Assembly: GCF_030272615.1 (NCBI RefSeq)
Contig: NC_081406.1
Span: 231,312,396-231,376,395 of the forward strand
DNA length: 64,000 nucleotides
Source: Cryptomeria japonica
Taxonomy: Eukaryota > Streptophyta > Pinopsida > Cupressales > Cupressaceae
Reading direction: 5' to 3'
A model generated the notes under the pieces. The model worked only from the letters and a program-made list of their open reading frames with translations, was not told where the DNA came from and did no database searches. The position numbers were made by a program, and so were the translations under genes. Shown here one piece after another: positions 58,401 through 64,000 of the stretch (its first letter is position 1; each line of letters opens with the position of its first letter).

Positions 58401-58610
58401 TTTTTTTGGCAACTCTGCTGGGGAGCAACGTGCAACATGTACTTTCTTTTTTGGGTTGTAGTGCGCTTTTCATTGTAATTACACAAGTGACAAAATATTC
58501 AGCCAACATGTTTTTGGCAACTCTACTGGGGAGTGACGTGCAACTAGTACTTTCTTTTTTGGGTTGCAGTGCGCTTTTCATTGTAATATCCATATTGCTG
58601 ATTTTCTCAA
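58378..58610 (+). repeat. Tandem duplication of the element I primer-site region
   Basis: Two copies of about 114 bp, starting GTGACAAAATATTCA at about 58379 and 58487. Both contain the primer-site motif: TTTGGCAACTCTGCTGGGGA (58405-58424) and TTTGGCAACTCTACTGGGGA (58513-58532). Both continue to 'GTGCGCTTTTCATTGTAAT'. The motif fits the class complementary to plant tRNA-Arg. The repeat holds both strands open, which explains the short ORFs here. Confidence 0.85.
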
Positions 58611-58619
58611 AGTTCTAAT

Positions 58620-58751
58620 ATGGCTGATCAAAGTTACACTCATAGACAACGAGCAGCAGGAATTGTTGATCCTACCTTTGAGTTTTTGCAGCAACATAAT
58701 TTTCCTTTTGTGACACCTCCACAGGAGCGATCTCCTTTGCAGTGGACATGA
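58620..58751 (+). pseudogene. Element I gag start
   Basis: 43 codons from the ATG at 58620: MADQSYTHRQRAAGIVDPTF and so on to a TGA at 58749-58751. The position, about 90 bases after the second primer-site copy, and the MAD...R start fit a Gag N-terminus. The ORF stops early and then meets the LTR of element C at 58819. Confidence 0.45.
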
Positions 58752-58818
58752 AGTTTTCCTCCTACTGCACAGTGATCTCTTGTACCAAGTGAGGCTTCAA
58801 GTTTGCAAATTTTGGTTG

Positions 58819-60458
58819 TGTAGCATCGTAAATTGTATGCACTTGCTAGGGTGGTACAATTTCACACTCGGTTTAGCTCCTGCCTTGGTGCATCTTGCAC
58901 TTTGCATCACATTTTCCCTTTAGCACTTAATTAATTAAATTAATTAGGTCTAAGGTTCTATTTCATCATCTTCCACATCATAAAGTTGGGCCCTTTCATT
59001 AAAGTGTGCCCTTTTCATTTTATTCCTCCAATACATCATTTAATCAAAAACCCTAATTAGGTCCTATTTTGAACTTGGGGGCTTGATTTCGGGGGTCAAA
59101 ACATCTCGAAATCACCTGTAACTTCGGGATTCTCTCTAAAATCATCATATCCGACGGCCCTAAAAATTTGGTGAGAAGTTGCTGGGACCATGGCGCCCGG
59201 AGTGCACATGGTCTCGGACATTTTTCCCAAAATTTTAGGAGCGTGATCCAATCATAAAATAAAGATTAACCCCAAGAAATTGGCTGGAGATTCAATCTCT
59301 AGGTCGGCCAAAAGTTGAAATTAAGACCTAGGGTTTCATATATAAGAGCTCTCTTTCTTCATTTGAAAGGATGAGAGAATTTTTGGTTTTCAGGGACCTT
59401 CTATGCAGCGAAAGAGCAGATCTTTGAAGACTTCAATAACATTCAACATCCATCCATCAAGCATTCATCAATTTCATTCATCCATTTAGGGATTTGAAAG
59501 CATTGAAGAGCAATAAGGGATCACCGACTGAAGATTGGCTTGTACCCCTCCCTTGGGGTTGGGTATGATTTCATGTTGTTTTCATGTCTTTGCATAAGCC
59601 TCACTATATCATTTGTATTCATGCTTTAGATCACTTTGCATCTTGATTTGGAGCATTTACATTTACATTTACAAGCAATTAGGGTTTACTTTCTAGGTTT
59701 CTCTAGTTTGCTTACTTGCATTTTAGGATCTTGCACACACACTACTTTTACAATACAACTTGGCTATTCATGGAGGTGGAAATCACCAAAGTGGGGGTTT
59801 GACTAAGGCAAAACCCTATATAGCCGCCCACCATACCTTTTCAGATATAAGTGCAGATTTCAGGATTCGAATGACGCCGCAAGTTGCAGATCCGACAAAA
59901 GCAGACAAAAACTGAGTCACACACCAAAGTTCAGGGCAAAAGACCAGGACAGGGGCATGGGGTGCCCTAGTCCTGCCAGGAGAGGGGCGCTAGGTGCCCT
60001 GGTCCCTAGGACAGTGGCACTGGGTGCCCTGGTCCCTCAGTCAGACAACAAGTCTCAGCATTTTCTGACTGCTTTCCAGGTTGCAAAACAGCAGTTTCAG
60101 GGGCAGAATCAGGACAGTGGCGCCCGCGCCCCCGTCCCGAACATTTTCACTCAAATTTTAACTTTGGGTACGCATCTACATTCTTGTCTTGTCCTTGTGT
60201 TTACAGCTTTCCATTGTTTAAACTCAATTCTGCAATCTTGTTATTAGTTCATACTTGGACTTTGGGGTGAACTTGCATCATTTTATCTTTCAATTACAAC
60301 AAAGGAATAGAAACCCTAATAGGTAGCCCATGGCTCTCTCTTCCACAAAAAGAAGTAGCCAATTGTGTGATATCTCTAGGCTCTTTCGTATTCCACAATG
60401 TGTGTCAAAAGGTAGGATTAGGGCATGTTAGCCCAGTCTCGCTTTTTTCCCCTACACA
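58819..60458 (+). repeat. 5' LTR of element C
   Basis: Starts TGTAGCATCGTAAATTG, like LTR B, and ends CTACACA before the primer site, 1640 bp. It includes two GC-rich 'GGCGCCCG'/'GGTGCCCTGGTCCC' blocks (59188-59205 and 59955-60135) and a TATA-like box CATATATAAGAGC at about 59337-59349. No 3' LTR is in the window. Confidence 0.7.
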
Positions 60459-60477
60459 TTTTGGTGAACCCGACGTG
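60459..60477 (+). promoter_or_regulatory. Primer binding site of element C
   Basis: TTTTGGTGAACCCGACGTG immediately after the LTR end, the fourth example of this motif in the window. Confidence 0.75.
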
Positions 60478-60563
60478 AAACTATTATTGCTTTCTCTTGC
60501 ATTGCATTTGTTAGATCTAGATCTAGATTTAGTGTGTTTCATTTAAGTTTCATTTTTCATTAA

Positions 60564-60612
60564 AAAAAAAAAAAAGAAGAAAAAGAAAAAAAAAAGAGAG
60601 GGAAAAGAAAGA
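60564..60612 (+). repeat. A/G-rich tract in element C leader
   Basis: About 49 bases of almost pure A and G between primer site and first ATG. It could be a polypurine-like tract or a simple repeat. Confidence 0.7.
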
Positions 60613-60671
60613 GTGTGTTTCTTTGTTTCTTTGCATTGTGTGTTTAAGTTTTATGCAATTTTTATTTCAAA

Positions 60672-63023
60672 ATGTCAGATTTTTATTTGCAAGATGTTCA
60701 TATTTCTGATGATGTATGCAGTTATGTTGATCATGAGTATAGCCAAGATGAATTAGATGAAGCTTTAGATGATTTTTTGAACCCTAAAGATACCAAACCT
60801 TCATTTTACCAAAAACTCATAAACATTGTTACTATGCCATTTCGGTGTGATGAGAAAGATAAGTCGAATGATTCCTCTCAAGGATACATTCCTATCAACT
60901 CTTCCACTAAATCTAGTAACATGGTTATTTTCAATGATCCCCTCTATGAAGAGATGTCTCCTTTTGAATCAAAAGATAAACCTTTTAATAGATATGATCA
61001 TGCTTTGTTGGATGATGCTCTTGATGACTTTGTGGCTTTATTGAAATCTTTAAACAAGAACAAAACTTCTAAATTAGTTGACATGATAAACCTGAATGAG
61101 CATAATAAGCCTCTCTTTGAAGTCCAAGGTTCTTATTCTTCTCCCACCTTTCAAGTTCCTAAATCACCTCTCCTTACTGTCCAAGGAGGGTATGGTCATG
61201 ATTCCTTTCTTACTCCGAATAAACCTATCATCACTGTGCAAGGAAGAAAACCTATAAGTCCTTATAGTTATGCCAAGCAATTAACTAGAGAGAGTTATCA
61301 TGCGGTTGCTCATACTTATAATACTAGAAATAATAGGCAGCCTAATCCTCCTCCTGTTACTCCAGTTTCTCTTCCTAATCCTCAACCAATTCTTCTGCAA
61401 GCTCCACGTATTTCACAAGTTATTGGTAAGGAATATGATCTCATAGAACAACTTAAAGCTACCCCTGCTAAGATATCCCTTTGGGATTTGATTCAAACTT
61501 CTTCCACTCATCATGGAATGTTACAAGATGCCTTGAAAGATTTGAATGTTCCTCCACCTAATACATCTAGTAATATAGTGTCTTTGGTTAACTCTGTGAT
61601 GAATCCTAAAGCTCAAATTGTGTTTACTCAAGATGAATTGCCTACTAGTGAAATTCAACATCAATATGATCCCTTGATGATTGTGGTTATCATAAACGAC
61701 ACTGCTATAAGACGAACACTGGTAGATAATGGCTCTGGCCTTAATGTGTGTAGCATTAATCTATTGCATAAAATGAATGTGGATACATCCCTTATTGAGC
61801 CTGACTCTCGTCCCATTCGAGGCTTTGATAATGTGGCTAAGTCTTCATTAGGTATTATCACCTTACCCATCATGGTGGGACTTGTTACTTTGCCTACTCC
61901 TATCCATGTTATGTCGGGAAATCTAACATACAACTTGTTATTAGGGAGACCTTGGATTCACAGTATGCAAGCTGTCCCCTCTACATTGCATAGACAAGTT
62001 AAATTTATTTATAACAATAAGACATATACCTTGGTAGGTGATACTAATTTTCAAGCTTGTTTGCAAACATCTACTTCCAAAGGGAGTTCTTCTAAACCTT
62101 CCTCTTCTAGTGATGACTCTTTAAACAAGATACCTATGGATGAGTCATCACCCTCTGATAATCAAAATTCTTTGGATGAGTCCGAAGTTCTTGAAGAAGA
62201 TTCTTCTCAGCTTGAATCTACACATGAAAAGGCTTTCGATCCTGAGAAGGTTCTTGCAGAAGATGATTGGGGATCTCTTGACTTTAATCCCACCTTTGTA
62301 GTTGAGTATAGGGTTCCTCCTAGAGAGCTTAAAGTTAAAAAGAAGGAAGAAACTAAAGATCAATCAACCTTACCTGAACTTATGAACAATAATTTTGTGG
62401 CCGCTTCTCAAACTTCTTCTCCCCACACCTCTAATACTGAAGAATTTGATTCTTTGTCTTATGAAAAACCACCTTCTCTTTCTGAAATGGCTAATCGTTA
62501 TGGTTGTGGTTTTCATATTTTAGGCAAGTATGGGTATAATGGAAATGGTTGTGGTGCTCACGAACAAGGGATAAAGGTTCCTCTAGGGAATAATCTTTAT
62601 GATGAGACCTTTGGACTTGGTTATAATCCCTACAAGCGCACTAAAGCTTCTAAGAGACCATGTATTAGTGTTAATGTTATTTCTACATCTCTACCAATGA
62701 GACACCCTGAGTATATTGATGGGGATCCTTCGTGTGCCTATGCTTTGGATGTCTTTCCTACCGATGATGCTTTAGTTGAGTTCTTGGGAGCATATGACAC
62801 TCTTCCTCGGTATCATCACAATAGGGGATTTCCTTATTGTTTGAACACTGAAGCTTATTTTGGAAGAGAGATTGATAATGATGAGATTGTGGAAGAATTC
62901 CCTCAGTTAAAGGATATTCCTCAACAAAGTAATCTTCTCATAAGTGACAGCATTGATGTTAAGATGGATCCTTGCAATGAAGAAAAAGTTATTAAAATTG
63001 GAAAGTGTTTGGATGAAGAATAA
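60672..63023 (+). CDS. Element C polyprotein, N-terminal part: linker, protease, G-patch
   Basis: 783 codons open from the ATG at 60672. Residues 1-340 are acidic, Ser/Pro-rich with repeated 'VQG.Y...F..P..P..TVQGG' segments, and have no capsid or zinc-knuckle motif. The protease-like domain is about residues 330-450: RRTLVDNGSGLNVCSINLL (Asp-Asn-Gly at the active site), 'LPIMVGLVTLPTPIHVMSG' and 'YNLLLGRPWIHSMQAVPSTL'. EDDWGSLDFNPTF near residue 535 is shared with element A. A G-patch at about residues 608-637 reads GFHILGKYGYNGNGCGAHEQ. The TAA at 63021 is in the same frame as RT and looks like a point nonsense change. The start is chosen as the first ATG after the primer site. Confidence 0.8.
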   Translation: MSDFYLQDVHISDDVCSYVDHEYSQDELDEALDDFLNPKDTKPSFYQKLINIVTMPFRCDEKDKSNDSSQGYIPINSSTKSSNMVIFNDPLYEEMSPFESKDKPFNRYDHALLDDALDDFVALLKSLNKNKTSKLVDMINLNEHNKPLFEVQGSYSSPTFQVPKSPLLTVQGGYGHDSFLTPNKPIITVQGRKPISPYSYAKQLTRESYHAVAHTYNTRNNRQPNPPPVTPVSLPNPQPILLQAPRISQVIGKEYDLIEQLKATPAKISLWDLIQTSSTHHGMLQDALKDLNVPPPNTSSNIVSLVNSVMNPKAQIVFTQDELPTSEIQHQYDPLMIVVIINDTAIRRTLVDNGSGLNVCSINLLHKMNVDTSLIEPDSRPIRGFDNVAKSSLGIITLPIMVGLVTLPTPIHVMSGNLTYNLLLGRPWIHSMQAVPSTLHRQVKFIYNNKTYTLVGDTNFQACLQTSTSKGSSSKPSSSSDDSLNKIPMDESSPSDNQNSLDESEVLEEDSSQLESTHEKAFDPEKVLAEDDWGSLDFNPTFVVEYRVPPRELKVKKKEETKDQSTLPELMNNNFVAASQTSSPHTSNTEEFDSLSYEKPPSLSEMANRYGCGFHILGKYGYNGNGCGAHEQGIKVPLGNNLYDETFGLGYNPYKRTKASKRPCISVNVISTSLPMRHPEYIDGDPSCAYALDVFPTDDALVEFLGAYDTLPRYHHNRGFPYCLNTEAYFGREIDNDEIVEEFPQLKDIPQQSNLLISDSIDVKMDPCNEEKVIKIGKCLDEE

Positions 63024-64000
63024 CAATATGTAGATTTATTGCATGAATTCCCTGAGATCTTTGCTTGGACATACTCTGATATGCTTGGTATAGATCCTAA
63101 GATTGTTACTCATAATATTGTCTTAGTTCCTGATGCTAAGCCTGTGAAACAAAAGATTCAAAAAATGAATCCTAAGGTAGCTCTGCTTGTTAAGGCTGAG
63201 ATTGAAAAATTATTGGAGGCTGGATTTATCTGCCCTATTGATTATTCCCCGTGGGTTTCAAATATTGTCGCTGTGGCTAAATCAGATAATAAAATAAGAA
63301 TGTGTACCGACTTTCAAGATTTAAATAAGGCTTCTTTAAAAGATGATTTCCCTCTCCCAAACATTGACATGATAGTTGATTCTACAGCAGGACATGCTTT
63401 GTTATCCTTCATGGATGCTTTTTCAGGATACAATCAAATTTTTATTAATCCTCAAGATCAATTCAAAACTACTTTCACCACTCCTTGGGGTACGTTTTGT
63501 TGGGTGATGATGCCTTTTGGACTTAAAAATGCCAGCACAACTTATCAATGAGCGATGACCCTTATCTTTCATGATTATATGCATAAGATTTTAGAAGATT
63601 ATGTTGATGATATTTTAGCCAAATCCATTCTTTGTATAGATCATATTAAGATCCTTCGTCAAATCTTCGAAAGAATTCATAAATATCACATGCGCTTGAA
63701 TCCCTGAAAATGTGTTTTTAGTGTGGATAGTGGAAAACTATTAGGGTTCATAGTTTCACATCTTGGGATTGAGGTGGACACTAAGAAAATAGATGCTATT
63801 GTCAACATGCCACCTCCTAGAAATGTGTCTCAACTCAAAAGCTTACAAGGAAAGATTCAAGCCATTTGTAGGTTCGTATCTCAACTTGCGGATCGTACTT
63901 TTTCTTTTACTCAACTTCTCAAAAAGAATATCACTTTTCAATGGAACGAAGATTGTTAGCAAGCATTTGAAGGTTTAAAAGTATATATGGCTAATCCTCC
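63024..64000 (+). pseudogene. Element C reverse transcriptase (runs off window)
   Basis: The same frame as the upstream polyprotein continues after the TAA with LLHEFPEIFAWTYSDMLGID, 'KIQKMNPKVALLVKAEIEKL', 'IRMCTDFQDLNKASLKDDFP' (catalytic Asp), 'LLSFMDAFSGYNQIFINPQD', 'MPFGLKNASTTYQ' and 'YVDDILAKSILCID'. After the thumb come 'LLGFIVSHLGIEVD' and 'FTQLLKKNITFQWNED'. Stops at 63549 (TGA where Arg is normal), 63706 (TGA where Lys is usual) and 63957 (TAG where Gln is usual) disable it. RNase H and integrase would lie beyond 64000. Confidence 0.88.

Larger units (their letters stand above)
58819..64000 (+). mobile_element. Ty3/gypsy-type element C, right end outside window
   Basis: 5' LTR 58819-60458, primer site, a short A/G-rich leader, then one long frame covering protease, G-patch, RT and the start of the RT connection. 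It cuts element I. The frame has only four in-frame stops in 3.3 kb and no frameshift, so C is the least decayed coding element here. A normal Gag capsid domain is not found between the primer site and the protease. Confidence 0.85.

Noticed and set aside
953-58532. tRNA genes near primer-site motifs
   Set aside because: The motifs match only short tRNA 3' ends directly after LTRs. No cloverleaf or A/B boxes were seen.
58333-58618. Short ORFs on both strands with internal duplication
   Set aside because: They arise from the duplicated primer-site region and are not conserved coding.
1-64000. A host gene with exons
   Set aside because: All long frames belong to retroelement proteins or to unknown ORFs bounded by LTR-type features. 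No convincing exon-intron structure was found by eye.

Overview
The window reads as nuclear DNA of a large-genome land plant. A gymnosperm or another repeat-rich lineage is my guess from the style of the elements, but nothing in the sequence fixes the species. I find no host gene. Essentially all 64 kb is nested, decayed LTR retrotransposon sequence, with one inserted TIR DNA element, one LINE-type RNase H remnant and several tandem repeat arrays. Almost every reading frame is broken, so most coding entries are pseudogenes.

Layout. 1-5786: element A, a non-autonomous LTR element whose 5' LTR is cut by the window edge. 5787-8033: the 3' end of a Copia-like element J. 8075-8794, 12901-13337 and 20205-21260: pieces of one minus-strand accessory pseudogene (N), split by two nested insertions that both keep 5-bp target-site duplications: element B (8795-12900, TSD GCACC) and element H (13338-20204, minus strand, TSD ATATG). 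21560-23258: a LINE-type RNase H remnant and a minus-strand LTR element G. 23259-26700: LTR, primer site and leader of element F. 27371-37297: element D1, Ty3/gypsy. 35649-39348: a 3.7-kb near-perfect palindrome carrying two D-family LTRs head to head. 39418-52543: element D2, interrupted by a 964-bp TIR element. 52544-57481: region E, a hairpin array followed by a long accessory pseudogene. 57482-58818: LTR, duplicated primer site and gag start of element I. 58819-64000: element C, gypsy-type, running off the right edge.

How the parts relate. D1 and D2 are relatives with complementary losses. D1 keeps RT thumb, RNase H and integrase but has lost protease and most of RT. D2 keeps gag to RNase H but has lost integrase. 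They share premature stops, and both carry an antisense ORF with a plant mobile domain. A, C, F and G use the same unusual primer-site motif (TTTTGGTGAACCC or a one-base variant). H has the initiator-Met-type site TGGTATCAGAGC, D has TTGGCACCCACCGTGGGGC, and I has TGGCAACTCTGCTGGGGA.

The most interesting signals are: (1) about 13 imperfect palindromes at 52720-53671 whose arms change sequence together; (2) the head-to-head LTR palindrome with a scrambled outer junction; (3) large accessory ORFs of a recurring design (globular N-terminal part, basic NLS-like stretch, helical tail) in H, E, N and probably J; (4) arrays of a short motif in opposite orientation at the two ends of the D internal region; (5) the antisense plant-mobile-domain ORFs.
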